A stretch of 64,000 nt of DNA from Glandiceps talaboti (GCF_964340395.1 NC_135556.1:14807410-14871409), one strand, 5' to 3'. Positions 35,251-52,202 are shown, counted from the stretch's first letter. Numbers and translations: made by a program. Notes: a model not told the origin generated them from the sequence alone.

Positions 35251-35307
35251 ATCTTACATATAATATGTTTGTTGTGTGTCACATATTATGGTGTCATTGG
35301 TGACTAT

Positions 35308-38300
35308 TCAATCCAGCTCTCCTAATGCCTTTTCTAGTTTCACCACATCTAAGAGATTTTTTAGTCCTTTGCTAGTTGCTGCAGATGTATAAAAGAAATC
35401 AGGTGCTTTCACAAGTACAGTTTTCAGTCCTTGCAAGTCCTCGCCAGTGTAACCTGAAAATCGACCTTTCAAATGCCCTAAATTGTTCTTCACCAACCAG
35501 TTTGTGACGTCAGTATTCGTCCATGATTCAGCAGATGTGTCATCTCTGCTTGTTTTCTGTGCTCCAACAGTTTGTACTTTCTCTGATTGTTCTACTGAGA
35601 AGGCAAACATAGATAAAAAGATTTACTAACAAAAAATTAACTTGGTGATGAAATTATCAACCACAGTGTTTCCAAGTGTTTGAACTGTAAAGCCTAGGAA
35701 CGTTCTGTTTTCGTATTAACCTTTATACTGGAAAGTTCTGTCAGTGCCAATCTGATTAAAATCTGTTTTAGATTCTAAACATAGCTTTATTTCTTTATTT
35801 ACCTCTATTTCCTTCATTTTTTGTCGTTTTCTTTTTCATTTTGTTGTTCCAGGAATGATCGCCACCTTCTCACATCCACAGACAAATACTTGTCTGTGCC
35901 ACCATCTGATGTGGGAAGGCTGCAATCACCCGGAGCAACAAAATTGAAAACAAACAACACTGAGATAGAAATAAAGAGATTGAGTTGCTTTCACCACATC
36001 AGATTTTAATCAGATTGTGTCAGTGCTTGTCTCCCAATACAGTGATGGCCACCACTCATTGGTCGAGGATAATAATAGAAAAAAACTAGAATGTAGAATA
36101 TTGATATTGGTGCTATTCTGAGCTTACTGTATTGGAGTGTGTAGAGCAGTATCAGTGTCTGTAAATTGTATTTTCCAGTCTAGAACAATACCAAATTTAC
36201 AGGTAAAAATTCTTATTTAGTTCAGAAACCAAGAGTAGAATTGGACAGTCACGTGTTATTCAGATCAACCATGTCATACCTGGCATTGCGACTGCATCAG
36301 TTCGATGAACCTTTCCTCGGTCTCCCAGCTCTCGGATTAGATTTGGCATCATAGTTTCCAGATTATTAGGATCACTGAAGTCAAAGTACAGTTTTGTACC
36401 TATCAGGATACCTAGCCAACCATCGGGAGAATAACCACTCTGTACTCGGAGAGGAATAAACTCTTTATGGAGTTTATATGTGTATTCTGCTTCTGTTGGT
36501 TCAAAAACAATAATACAATACATTGGTTAGGCTATATGGTTGTAATCTACACAAACAAAATAGATATGATGATTCGGAGTCATGATGGGTGAATGGTTAG
36601 AGTGGCTGACTTGGAATCTGCAGGTTGTAGGGTTCAGCCCTGTCGCTGCCGTTTGTTTCTGAATGGCTAAAGTCCTTGGGCACACTCAAAATTTAAACCA
36701 TGATTGTACCCCGGTCAACCCAACTGTATAATTGGGGACCTGGTAGGATAGAGGTTGCAATGTGAATGCTTTAATCATATGTGCTTATAAAAGGCTGCAA
36801 TGGATTGTATACTTCCCAGGGTTGAGGAAGTATAAAGAGCTGTTGTGCCACCATTGATCTATGCCAGGAGTAATAATTGTGAATGCCTTGAGCTCTCAGG
36901 ATAAAAGGTGTATTATAAATACACATTATTGTCATCTGTTTATACACTACATGTGTGTATTTACCTACCTGACCGACAACTTGGACTATCTTTGTATTTC
37001 TCTGACATACAAATCAGAACTACGCCAGCTCTTTCCACAGCTCCAGCCATAGCCTCTAACGTTGAACCACCTGTCAATCAAAATAAATGAAGTTGGGAAG
37101 TTTAACATCAATTCACACAATAAATGATGATGATTTAATATGAGATGTTTCAAATTAACTGACCCACTAATACATAATTCAAAGTACAAATTGCAACTTA
37201 AAGACAACTAGTGCTAAAAAACCACCTGTTGATTTGACGGTGTTATAGCTAATACATGTACACGAATCCCAGGTTACGACATATGAACAACTGAGCGGCA
37301 CAGCCACTTTTAGCAAAGGTGGGAGCATCATCCAATGATCAGGTCAGTATTACTGTAATATATTCATTTTTCAAAATTCATGTACATGCATTCTTTATGG
37401 TCATATGTGAGAGGAGGCCGGTGAGGGCGGAACGGCAGGACGTATAATGAAAAGAAGTATTGATTCAGCCCCGTGGCAACGAAAGCCAACACACATGAGA
37501 GGTGTATATATAATGATCTATTTACGAACCCATTTGCTCCACATCCATCCACACATTATATCCAGCAGCCTTCAATCTGTCCTTTATCTTCACTGTCAAT
37601 CTCTGGCAACCCCATTGGTAGCTAATCATCACGTGACCAGAACTCCCTTGCGTTAACCCACCAGTCAAGTTCGTCGCAGTCACGGTGTTAACTTTATCGT
37701 CTTCTCGTAATTCCCATAGTGCTCCGTTACAGGCTTTGCTCAAACTTTTGTCGTCGGAACTTTGAAGTCTTTTCAACGCTATATAGAGAAGAGTTTGCAA
37801 AAACAATGAAAACAAACAATTAAACTATAAATGCATTATCGACCACTGCTTCGAGTACAAGTGTTACAGTATTATAAACTTTGTAGACTCTACATTGCTA
37901 TAACTCAACATATAATGCCGGAGTTCGAAGCCCCAAAGGAAGGATCTTGTGATGAGAGACAGAGATAACGCCGAATGTTTATCGCTATTTCATACTAATA
38001 TTTTTACAGGGCAAAACCTTTTAACAATAATAATCAAAATAGACCATTATTGAAAGATATTACATATGCTGAATATTTTAAAGATTAATAAACATTCAAT
38101 CGTTGAAATTTAGCCGAATATAGTAAAGTCAAGTAGACAATGAGCTTACAATTGCTTAAAAGTTAAAGTTCACACGTAACGGTAAATGTAAGAAGGGGTT
38201 ACGGCCTGTAACAGAGTAAATGAGCCTTGAGAGTTATGGAGGACAGCAACACTAAAACCGTACACGTCTTCGGACAATTTGAAATATTTCTTTCAAGAGA

Positions 38301-40494
38301 ATTGGTGAGACGCTATCGATCGTCGGTTTGAACGGTTAGTCCTGCACATAGAATGTAAGATACGTTGTGTCGTTCCGCCCTCACCGACCTCCTCCGCCTT
38401 CTGGTGGGTGGGGTTGACCAATGTGTGAGGGCGCCACGTCACAGCGTTCCTTACAGACTATCCTGCACAAAGTATCCTTCCCACTTTCACTGACTACATG
38501 AGGTGGTATACGGATCTGCGAAATTCATTAGTATTTTAACTGGTCATGGCGATCAGGCGGTTAACTTTGATGATCTGGCGATCTTTTCAACGGTGTACCG
38601 TGTACGTACCTTCAATACAACCTTCTTCTTTTCGTATACGAACTTTATTATCTTTGTGGAATGCCAGGGTCCAGATTGCTGTTGCAGCCAATCGTTGTTC
38701 CGTTGTTGTACACGTAGGTTTCAGAAGTTGTACAAGAAGTGGTAAAGCCCCGTGTTTCACGAACTTTACCTATAAATTAAAAGACCAGGGATGGAATCCC
38801 GGGTTCTTGTATTAGTGTACTCTTTTCAGAGTTATAAAATTACTTAGTAAGATCATTCGTTTGCTCTGGATCATCATTTTCTATAGCTCTACCAAACAAC
38901 TAGTATTCACTTAACACCTAAATTGTAACCATGGGAACTGTGGTCGTGATAATGGAATATCAAATGTACATTAATTGAGACTTGAGAATGACCTCACATA
39001 TCCGATTCAAAGCATTTTGGAATTTGGTTGTAGACATTTAGTCTAGCTTCTATTTCTAGCTAGCTAGCCTAGGTGCTAGACCCCGGGCAAGTCTGCTAGA
39101 CTAGAGGGCTTGCATCAGTGGTACTGTCATCCTCGTTTTTTGTTCGGCAATCTTCCGATGAAGATCCGAGGTCTTGTTACAAGACCAGTTGGTATTATTC
39201 TGTTGAATCAGAATTATACTGTCACATCGAGATTGTATAAACAATTTTTTTATCAATAAGTATTATAATGCCAAAGAAAAAGGAGTGACGAGCGAATTAG
39301 TATCAGTGAGGGGAACAAATATTTATCACGGAAGAATTAGGAAATATTAGCATATTTATTTAAACTAACATCAATGATCCGATTATGGTCGTGCTTATTA
39401 AAAAGTGACTGAAATTTATTTATCGCTTAAAAAAGGAAAGCGATTAAATTGTTGTAGTGAAGTGTTCGTCTGATATAATTTCGAGGAAAGTATCTGATAT
39501 CAATACTAACCTTGTTGGTATCGTTAGCTGCAAGGTAGATTAGTCCATCTACGATCTCAGTGGTGTCAAAGAAGTATTCTTGTGAGAGATGGTACTGTTG
39601 CTCGTCTTCAACACTTAGAGCAGACTCTAGGATTTTTAGTATAAACTGAATGCATTCATCTCCCGTTGATATTTTCTCGACCTCCTCGTCTTTGATGATG
39701 TAGGCGAGGATAAGGACCGAAACAGCCTGAATAGTGACGTGTTTGCAGTTCAGATAACCCGTCAAGATGTCTAGGGCGTTTGCTTCACGGAAGTGCGGTC
39801 GGTTGTCAAGACAGTTTCGGATAACATTATGTAATATCCCCATATTACTGCGAACCATCCTATCTGCATTGATCGCCGAATATTCTTCATCTCCCGTCAT
39901 CTTACTCGGGGCATGTTCTGGCATTTTCAGCTGCCCTAGTAATATCTCAATGATGCCTGCTTTACCAATTTCACGACACAGCGCTGGAAGGCAGTCAGCG
40001 CTATTCCATAATACAATTTTGATGCAGTCATAGTTATAAGCTGCACGTATTTCTTTTATATTGTCACTGTTTCCGGAAGAGTCTTTCACACTTAGGGTAT
40101 AACCACTGAGATTCTTCCAAATTTTCAAGAAAAGTTCTTGAATATTCAGTTTCAGGAGATACTTTGTTTGTTTTATGCTTGTTTCTCTGTTGCTTGGATC
40201 CATCACTTCTGACAAAGATTCAATAACAGTAGTTGCCATGTAGTTAGTGTAATCATCCATTTCTTTCAGTTGTTGGACCCAGAGATCAAAGTCTTCTTTT
40301 TGATCGAAGTCACTGAAATCTTCTTCTACTTCTTCCTCCTCGTCTGGTTTCAGAGTTTCATTTTCGATTTGAATTCTTTCATTGACACTGACTGGATTCT
40401 TTTTATTTTCACTGATGTGGTTGTCTGCCTCTTTAGCTAGTGGTGGCGATACGGAAGCCTGAGGTCCGACTGTCTGACTGGCACCGCAACCCAT
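35308..40494 (-). CDS. Gene A: lipid-anchored ARM-TIR-SAM protein, 664 aa
   Basis: Exons on the minus strand: 39511-40494, 38610-38769, 37530-37778, 36969-37070, 36280-36492 and 35308-35594; 1995 nt, every junction after exon 1 in phase 1. The start MGCGASQTV is an N-myristoylation signal with a palmitoylatable Cys3, so membrane attachment is predicted. After an acidic linker (about 50-75), residues 80-410 form a helical armadillo-like region. TIR domain about 429-560: GHVMISYQWG (strand A), VWMDVEQMGGSTLEAM (BB-loop), VVLICMSEKYKDSPSCRSEAEY with E499 where SARM1 and plant TIRs have the NAD-cleaving Glu. SAM domain about 594-655 (TNWLVKNNLGHL, FSGYTGEDLQGL). It is the tandem partner of gene B. 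Inferred role: NAD hydrolysis or TIR signalling in immunity or stress. The order is the reverse of SARM1. The exon 3 donor is the weak GTTCGT. Confidence 0.88.
35748..36017. mobile_element. Fold-back element in the TIR-to-SAM intron of gene A
   Basis: Ends CAATCTGATTAAAATCTG and CAGATTTTAATCAGATTG are perfect inverted repeats. Pairing continues over most of the 270 bp (CTTTATTTCT, ATTTTGTTG, CACATC) to a centre at CAGACAAATACTTGTCTG. No coding capacity. Confidence 0.75.
36578..36940 (+). mobile_element. tRNA-derived SINE
   Basis: The head carries pol III-like boxes: A box TGGGTGAATGGTTAGAGTGG (about 36585-36604) and B box GGGTTCAGCCC (about 36630). The body contains CCCGGTCAACCCAACTGTAT and GGGGACCTGGTAGGATAG, shared with the copy at 17350-17575. 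The body resembles the central conserved domain found in several invertebrate SINE superfamilies; I do not name it. It lies in gene A intron 4, antisense to the gene. Confidence 0.78.
37410..37444. repeat. 35-bp inverted repeat, left arm
   Basis: Shares core GGTGAGGGCGGAACG with the reverse strand of 38362-38396 (4 mismatches in 35). The arms bracket gene A exon 3. Confidence 0.75.
38362..38396. repeat. 35-bp inverted repeat, right arm
   Basis: Reverse complement of 37410-37444, in the intron between gene A exons 2 and 3, inside a locally CG-rich stretch (about 38340-38450). Confidence 0.75.
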
Positions 40495-40592
40495 TATGTC
40501 TCACGTAAAAAAGTGTCTTTGCTGGTCGAGTTCTGTAGAGGAAGGCCGAGAAATATAGAATCATTCCGTTGTAAAGTATACACAAACCGTTC

Positions 40593-40722
40593 CAAACAAA
40601 CAAACAAACAAACAAACAAACAAACATACACACATACATACATACATACATACATACATACATACATACATACATACATACATACACACATACATACATA
40701 CAAACAAACAAACAAACAAATG
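40593..40722. repeat. Compound (CAAA)n/(CATA)n microsatellite
   Basis: CAAA repeats, then CATA repeats, then CAAA again, starting about 100 bp upstream of the gene A start codon. Confidence 0.95.
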
Positions 40723-41852
40723 TATAATTAAACATGAAAACGTGATCACTTGTTGATTTATTGTTGTATGAAGTTATCAATGGCAATAGAACAATAGTAA
40801 ATGAAGAGACACATTTTCATGACAATAATTCGTTGACTAGAACAAACAGATAACTCTGGTTTGCATCCGGGTAATGGAATCATTATAATAATGGGTTCGA
40901 ATCCCAATAGAGACAGGAGATTTTTCTGTAGTAAGTCCCGCCACATTCATTTGATGATTTTTTATAAAGAAATTTGTTGTTTTCCACTATTACCACCACA
41001 GTGAGTTTGTGTTTGTTTTAAGTCATTGCTTACGTTTGGATCTAATTGGCAGAGCTGAAGGCCAGAACTCCCAAAGACATTTTTTATCACATACACACGC
41101 CAAACTCAATGTTTAGATACCACCTGTATACTGGAGGACTGGAGGTAAATAAGAACCTGACATACATTTTCTACATGTGGCCATAACAACATATTAAGCT
41201 CGTCGGCTTTTGATATGCAAATACATGTAATTGTAATGCTCTGAAGCAACCTACATACATTATTTCGATCGATATAATCTCAGACACTTGGAGTTCTGAG
41301 ATATAACACTGTTTCTTGCACCATCTACGCATTTAAATGATGGCTCTATGTTTGAATACATAGAATAAAATTTACCAATATAGGTACCGTAGTTACAATA
41401 CAAACCATAGACCGGAGAAGACTTTCACAGATCACAGACTTAACCTCTCGGTGGTTTACTTACTTCAAAATGCTGTCGTGACTATGCACAGAAGAATGCT
41501 AATCACTTCAGCTTTCACTTTCTGGTTATACTGGTGATTACGTTGCCATGGATAACACGAATGATAACAACTGAGCATACCACTGTGCTTGTATACCAGA
41601 TATCTGATTAGGTCTTTTCCTTCGTTATATTTTCGCCAGTCCGCCAAGGCCAGGTGATTTTACGTGGTGAGCTGACATCGACGGGAGTGTTTCATCAGAC
41701 ATGCGCAGTTGGGTCGCTGCTATCAACAAACGAGCGACATGATCGTTGCTATATACATGCATATGTACACTTATTTGCTAATGTATATGAACAGTACTCT
41801 CGAGACTGGTGTCATATATCCGCTCGTTTACAACTATAAGAGAATACCCCAT

Positions 41853-42044
41853 GCACAGACACAGACACAGACACAGACACAGACACAGGCACGGACACAG
41901 ACACAGACACAGACACAGACACAGACACAGACACAGACACAGACACAGACACAGACACAGCGGACACAGACACACATACAGACAGACAGGCAGACAGACA
42001 CACATACATACATGCATACATACATACATACATACATTCATACA

Positions 42045-42080
<36 letters not shown>

Positions 42081-42200
42081 CAGACAGACAGACAGACATA
42101 CATACATACATACATACATACATACATACATACATACATACATACATACATACAGACACACACAGACAGACACAGACACAGACACATATACAGATACATT
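41853..42200. repeat. Compound (CAGA)n/(ACAGAC)n/(CATA)n array
   Basis: About 350 bp of CAGACA hexamers followed by CATA tetramers and AGAC blocks. All ORFs across it are artefacts. Confidence 0.95.
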
Positions 42201-43276
42201 ATGGATAATTTACTGTACAGACGTAAACACAGGGCTTTGCCGAATATTATATCTAAAAACAGATGCTGTAGACGGTAACAATGTCATTTATTTCATTTTG
42301 GCTACCTGAAGTTGCTACAGATATTAACCTTGGAAATCTGTGGGCTTACAATCGGTCACAGCATAGAGCCTCTGGGTCCATTGATCATGTGATCATATGA
42401 TTACGTAGCAAATCAAATCTGGTCATACATCATGTAATGACTCTTTGCTTTAGTAGCCATTACGGACAAACCTTATTTTTTTGGGGGTGGGGGTGGGGGA
42501 GGGTATACACAATTCGTACACTAAACTTAGCCCGCGGGTTTTTTTTTTGCCAATTGCAAATCACGTGCTCAGACCTTTCCAACTCGAAATTGTAGAAGAA
42601 CATATTGATTCTTTGAATACCTATATATCCCTATGAATATGTACAGCATATGCGAAAAAAAAATACAATACATAATGAATGTAGCCTCACCTTAAACTAA
42701 ATATGAACTTTGAACTTTGTCGAAAATGTCAAACTCAGTGTACAGGTATTGAAAAGGCAAATACTTTGAAACTTGTTTCAACCGGGACTGTGTACTTGAG
42801 ATAAGCGCCATCTACGACCATTTCCAATGGTACAGTCATGGCGCCCTCGTATCGTGTACAATGTGTTGTATTACAAGTAAATATCCTAATACACCAGGTG
42901 CATAAATAAAAGTATATGTACATATCAAAGTTCATCAAAGAGAGAAATAAGAATCTGTCTAAGACTACTGAAATAGTTTTGTTTGAACGAATTAAGTAAA
43001 CAACTACAAAATAACAGAAATTAAAACAACTACAAAATAATGGGAAACTGTATTAAACTAATAATAAATAGATTAATTAATATGTAGTAATCATAATGAT
43101 AATATTTAGATACTGAATGATAAATACAATAACATCATAGATGTTTGTTTTTTTAATAATCAAGAAGGTTTGCTTTTGAATATGAATATGGAAGCGTGTA
43201 TAAGTTTACAAAGTTTGTGAATGTAAAGTTGTTAAATAGCATGTTTAGTATTTATACGTGCTGGATTACATGTAAA

Positions 43277-43296
43277 TATATATATATATATATATA
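43277..43296. repeat. (TA)n microsatellite
   Basis: About 10 TA dinucleotides, about 350 bp downstream of the gene B stop codon. Confidence 0.9.
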
Positions 43297-43642
43297 GATA
43301 ATAAATATCAGATAATAAAAAACTTTGAAAAATTACAATTTAAATTTAGTTCAATTACAATTTGTCATCTTTGGCTGTCCCTTGTAAGACATCGGATCTG
43401 CGCTCGGAAGGTTGCCGAACAAAAGCCGAGAATGACAACACCTTTAGTGTGCAGCTCTCGGCAAATCTTCGACATCGACAGCGCCTCAGGTCTCTGCGAG
43501 TTGTGATTGCTTTTAAAGTTAGCAGCACTGTCCGAGGGTCTAGAAGCTAGCTGTCCTCTAGAATTCATGTACCTTGTCGATTTTGAAAACAAAACTCGAT
43601 ATTTAGTATGAGTTATATGTATCATCGAGATGTGCACCCCTC

Positions 43643-47641
<3,999 letters not shown>

Positions 47642-49840
47642 AATATCTGTTGGGTAAATAATCGAAGATCTATATTGATTATTGGTTTTTGGGCTTCAGT
47701 TGATTTATCCATACAGAAAGTATCGTACATATCGTTGACAGTGTACAATTGTTACCTAAAAGTAATGACTATCACCTTAGTAAAAAAAACGTAACCATGT
47801 TCAAATATGCCTAGCAACAGTGAAAATGGGTGTCTAGTTCAAAGATAACAACAGTAATGGGTAGTCCAGTGAAGATGCATTCAAAATTTTACACAAATAT
47901 CGCAAGCGACAAGGACCATGCCGATCACAATTTTACAGATGAAAGTGAATGTTAAAATAACGTACCGGAATTTACTGCTGTAGAATTAAAAAAAAAACAT
48001 GTGTGTACTTTTTATGCCCTTGGGTATCAGGTTTACATGTGTGAACTTTTTTTTTTATCAAAACACATTCCAAGGACATTTATAGTTACCAGTAACTCTG
48101 AAACAATCAAATTGACACGTAAATTACAACATTCCGGTGTAGCAAAATTGATCTTGGTATACTCAGGAAGTTGGTCATGACAACGGTAGTAATTGGTTTC
48201 AATAACAATAAACGAAATTGGAATACTTATAATTAAAATGATTGCATTGCTAGGATCAGCAAAATTTCAACACATGTGAGTTGCAAAATGATTCCATGAG
48301 TGAAAGACAAGATATTTCACAATGACGTCATCAGTGTTCTTTAATGATCCGAAGACTGTAAGCAAGTCAGATGATAACTAGTTTATATAATGTGCGCTGT
48401 GATGTCGCACAGTATTTCTTGTCAACTCTCGTTGATGTCATGTTTGTGTCACATATTGACAAATACGCTGAGTCCAATCTCAAACGCCCTGTCATTTCTT
48501 AACCCACGGTATTGTACGATATTCGTACTGACTGACTGACTGCCTGCCTGGCAAGTGAAGAGAACTTAAATTAATGAAATAACACGGGAAAATATATCAA
48601 CCCATGCCATGCCCGTGGATTTGTTTCATTACAGAATAAATAATAACAAAATGAAGGTAACATAAGTTTATGATATATTTGACTTTAATTCAACTATTAT
48701 CCTTGACCTTCAGCTGCCCCAAATATACTGACTAGGGTTGATGGTCATACACTTCATTAAGCGTTGTAAAAATAAGTAGAAATCTAAAATGTGGGACGGC
48801 ATGTTTCACTTTGCTGTATTTCATTAGTTTTTTGACAAAAAATTACTGTTACAATAACCCTTCTCTGACAAATTTAACTGTTCGATTACCCCGTCAGTTT
48901 ACAAGCTGTGTCCTTTATAGCAACAGTACAGTAAACAGTCATCATTTACCTTCAAAACTTATCTACAGTCCCCACAATACTGTTACTGTATATAAGCAAC
49001 GTTCCGTTTTTTTACTCACGCAAGGTCGAGATGATTTGTAGCGCTACAAGTTACATATTAACAGATCTACCAATCGCTCATAACCTTCTGCGTGTGATAT
49101 CCTTTTAGGTCAAAAGTTGCCGATTCACTCAGAAAATCAGATAAATCTATGCTAATGAAAGATGAAACTTATAATCAATACGTTTAGTTTCTCCCTATAC
49201 AATGTAAGGTTTCCTCAGAAGAAATCGAGACACACTTTCAACTGTATTACCTTAATTATTATAATCAATTTGATAAATACACTACACCATCAGTATCTAT
49301 GGCTCGTGTGATTTTGACTTTTAAGACCAATGTGAGGAAAATATAACACTATACTTACATTGTCCAAAATATACACACTATCGTTACAGTCAACACAAAG
49401 AGCCACCTGTCTCAGGTATCACACGGCTTCTTGTAATAATGCGGTGGTATAGGAGGAAGCATGAGTTTTGCTACGCGACAAACGCCAGCCTACATGCAAA
49501 CAAAGAGAATTCGGTGACCAACCCACTATAGTAAAGAAGGTCAATTTATCGGTGACAGTTATTAAGCATACAAAATAATGCTGTTTTTATTGTGATTAAT
49601 AACGCCCTTCAACCAGACCACTAAGCATGTGTTTGCAAAAAGGTCACACTCCAGAAATTTAAGAATGTCAGGTGATTACAAATGTTAATAAGCCGTGGGA
49701 CGTGGATGGGGATAAACGGAGAAATTTACAACGTGAGTGTAACAGAAGGAATGTTGATAGTCAACAGGATATAAATTATACCATTAACGTGACGCCTAAG
49801 AATACAAATGTGTATAATACCATATAAATCAGGGTAGATA
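47642..49840. other. Upstream region of gene B
   Basis: Must hold the gene B promoter and any 5' non-coding exon; neither could be placed. No protein-coding similarity, only short ORFs. AT-rich, with A/T runs near 47990 and 48045 that share the direct repeat CATGTGTG. Confidence 0.4.
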
Positions 49841-49842
49841 TA

Positions 49843-49877
49843 ATGTATGTATGTATGTATGTATGTATGTATGTATG

Positions 49878-49907
<30 letters not shown>
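49843..49907. repeat. (GTAT)n microsatellite
   Basis: About 16 tetramers directly abutting the hairpin at 49910. Confidence 0.95.
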
Positions 49908-49908
<1 letters not shown>

Positions 49909-49909
49909 C

Positions 49910-49969
49910 AAATGCCGTCCGGGTAAATACACGCCGACGTAGGAGGCGTGTATTGCCCGGATAGCATTT
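49910..49969. repeat. Imperfect hairpin with 25-bp arms
   Basis: AAATGCCGTCCGGG and AATACACGCC on the left pair with GGCGTGTATT and CCCGGATAGCATTT on the right; 8-nt loop. GC-rich against an AT-rich background. Confidence 0.8.
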
Positions 49970-51327
49970 ATCTTGTACCCCGGCTAATAATTCATGCAAA
50001 ACATTGATAAAGAAATTTTCAGCAGAACATACAATCTACAGTATTTCTTTCACTGGTAAAAATATTTAAGGGCATCTAAGCTCTTGGTGTAGCATGTCTA
50101 TGAATGACCAGCTTTGTTTCAATGCCTCCTTTTTTGCTTTTTCTGTTTGTCTCTTATCTTAAGATTTCACATAAATTCAACAGTGCCCTAACTCATTTCC
50201 CTAGGCTATTGGCAATCTTTGTACACTCGTTCTAAATTGTCCTTGATCTGAAAGGTTAGTTTCTGCATGAGAGGGCTATCTTCTGTGTTTTCCTATATTA
50301 ATGTCTACATGGCAGGGCCATCGTTGAATTCTGTAATCTTTTATTTGTTACCCTGCAAAGTAATCCAGTAATGAAATCATTACATGATATCAAGCTTATG
50401 TCTGCATCATATACAGCACAGTTATAGAGGGACTGTATAAGAAAAGATAAAGGAGAGAAGAACTGAATACAACTAAGTAAGTAATGTTGCAAGGAGTGCT
50501 ATCTACAGTAGTAAAGTACGGTTGAAATTCCTGCTTAAATCTAAATTTCAAACTTAGAAGAGAATGCCTGAATAGCGTAGTTTTGCCGAAAAGTAGATTA
50601 AACAGTACACAACACCCCCCCCCCGTTAGGTCGCCCTCTATAGTTGAGTGTGTACGCAGTAATGATGGCGAATTACGGACTATTTTCATGGATACAACCT
50701 AGCATCCTAGTTCCTACGCATGCTACACATTTTCTAGCAGTTACGGGGATGTAGGTTACTAAGTCAAAATGTTTTCATCAAACATATGTATTTAGACAAG
50801 GCTGATTGTAAAATGCAAGGGGGTACAATGGAAAACTTGTGTACAAAGTAAGCTATGAAAAGATTCCAAAAACTACTGAAATGGTGTTATGTCTGAACAT
50901 GACCCATCCCATCAGATATAGGCTAACAAAGACCAGTATGGCTAATCAAGTAACATAATCCTCTTTTAATGCATGTTCATCAACTCAACACACAACTGTT
51001 AAACACACACAGCATTCACCACATCCAACAATTTAGAAAAAATAAATAGATGAGTATGAGTATGAGACAAAGTATGAGTCAGTGTTTCAAATGAACAGCA
51101 TGCATTTATTTGAACGCAGGAAAACATACCGTAGTGAAAGACTTGTCACTCTTGTAAGCAAAAATACAAAAAGCATAGCGTAAATGGCACTGAAGCAAGA
51201 CTGGGTTGCATTGACTGTCAAAATAAAGGCTTTGGTTTCAAAGTGCAGAATTTGTGGAAGATGACTTGAGTTATACAAAGAATAATAAACCTGCAAGCAG
51301 CATTGACAGCTTTACAGCATACCGGAC
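49970..51327. other. Non-coding stretch
   Basis: AT-rich DNA with a short poly-C tract (50616-50624). No gene, RNA or element supported. Confidence 0.4.
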
Positions 51328-51760
51328 CATAGGGGGCTTGGACTCAACTAGTGATCTAATCATTCAAACAAGCAAACAAACAAGCAAACAAACAAACAAA
51401 CAAACAAACAAACAAACAAACAAACAAACAACATATGACGTTGAAAATTATAGGATGAAGTAACAATGTAAATAAAGGTACCTATCTAAAGAAATTGACA
51501 GTCATATTGCCATCACACTATATATATAAGAGCTGAGGAGTAGTACTGGTTCCTACCTGTAGACCTGTAAACTTATAGGTGGGGACCAGGACTACTCCTC
51601 TGTTCTTATAAAGTTATATGTAGTGTGATGGCAATATGACTGTCAATTTCTGTGGTTAAATACCTTTATTTACATTATTTCATCCCATACGTTTTACCTT
51701 CATACGTTGTTTGGTTGTTTGTTTCAACGATTACATCACTCATTGAGCCCAAGCCCCATG
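51328..51760. mobile_element. Large fold-back element, about 430 bp
   Basis: Arms of about 200 bp pair nearly end to end: GGGGGCTTGGACTCA with its complement at 51745, AATGTAAATAAAGG, GAAATTGACAGTCATATTGC, CCATCACACTA and GAGGAGTAGT. The left arm has expanded its CAAA segment (51370-51430), while the right arm keeps a short GTTTGGTTGTTTG version. No coding capacity. Confidence 0.8.
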
Positions 51761-52147
51761 TGAAGAGAATGTAAACATTAACTGCATGTCTAAGATCTGC
51801 AGGATTCACCTAGTTATATGAGAGTACAAGTATTTGCTTCTATTTGCATCCATTTATGCAGGAATAAATTGTAAGATAGGCCAGTTTTTTTAATTTTTGC
51901 GATGAAAATGACTAATCAGAAAGAACTTTTCTTCTCTTGGCAGTACCATCCAAGATTCAAAACGCTAACATTTCAAAAACTATCTTTTTTAAAAATAAAA
52001 ACCATTTTTTCATCCCAAAGTCTACATGCCTCACACGTTTGCGAACTTTCAACTACACCTCTATTAAGAACCAATCTGGAAAAGTGGTGTTGCTGGTTGA
52101 TGCTCAGTTCCATAGTAATGATAGCGATGATGTCCACAGGCGCAATG

Positions 52148-52148
<1 letters not shown>

Positions 52149-52202
<54 letters not shown>

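Larger units (their letters stand above)
40495..43642. other. Spacer between ARM-TIR genes A and B
   Basis: It must contain the promoter of gene A and the 3' end of gene B. A GCATGCGCAG-like (NRF1-type) motif is at about 41700, and a degenerate tRNA-like B box GGGTTCGAATCCC at about 40894. Otherwise two long microsatellites, a G-rich tract (42479-42502) and AT-rich DNA. I searched the minus strand for a SAM exon that could belong to gene B and saw none. Confidence 0.5.

Noticed and set aside
40860-40925. tRNA-like segment with GGGTTCGAATCCC
   Set aside because: Only the T-arm/B box is convincing; no acceptor stem or anticodon arm can be drawn. Perhaps a SINE remnant.
41465-41647. 60-codon minus-strand ORF starting MADWRKYNEG between the ARM-TIR genes
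   Set aside because: Checked as a possible SAM exon for gene B; it has no SAM pattern and no acceptor in the right phase.
41709-42309. ORFs up to 189 codons rich in Gln/Thr, His/Arg or Cys/Val
   Set aside because: Translation of CAGACA and CATA arrays.
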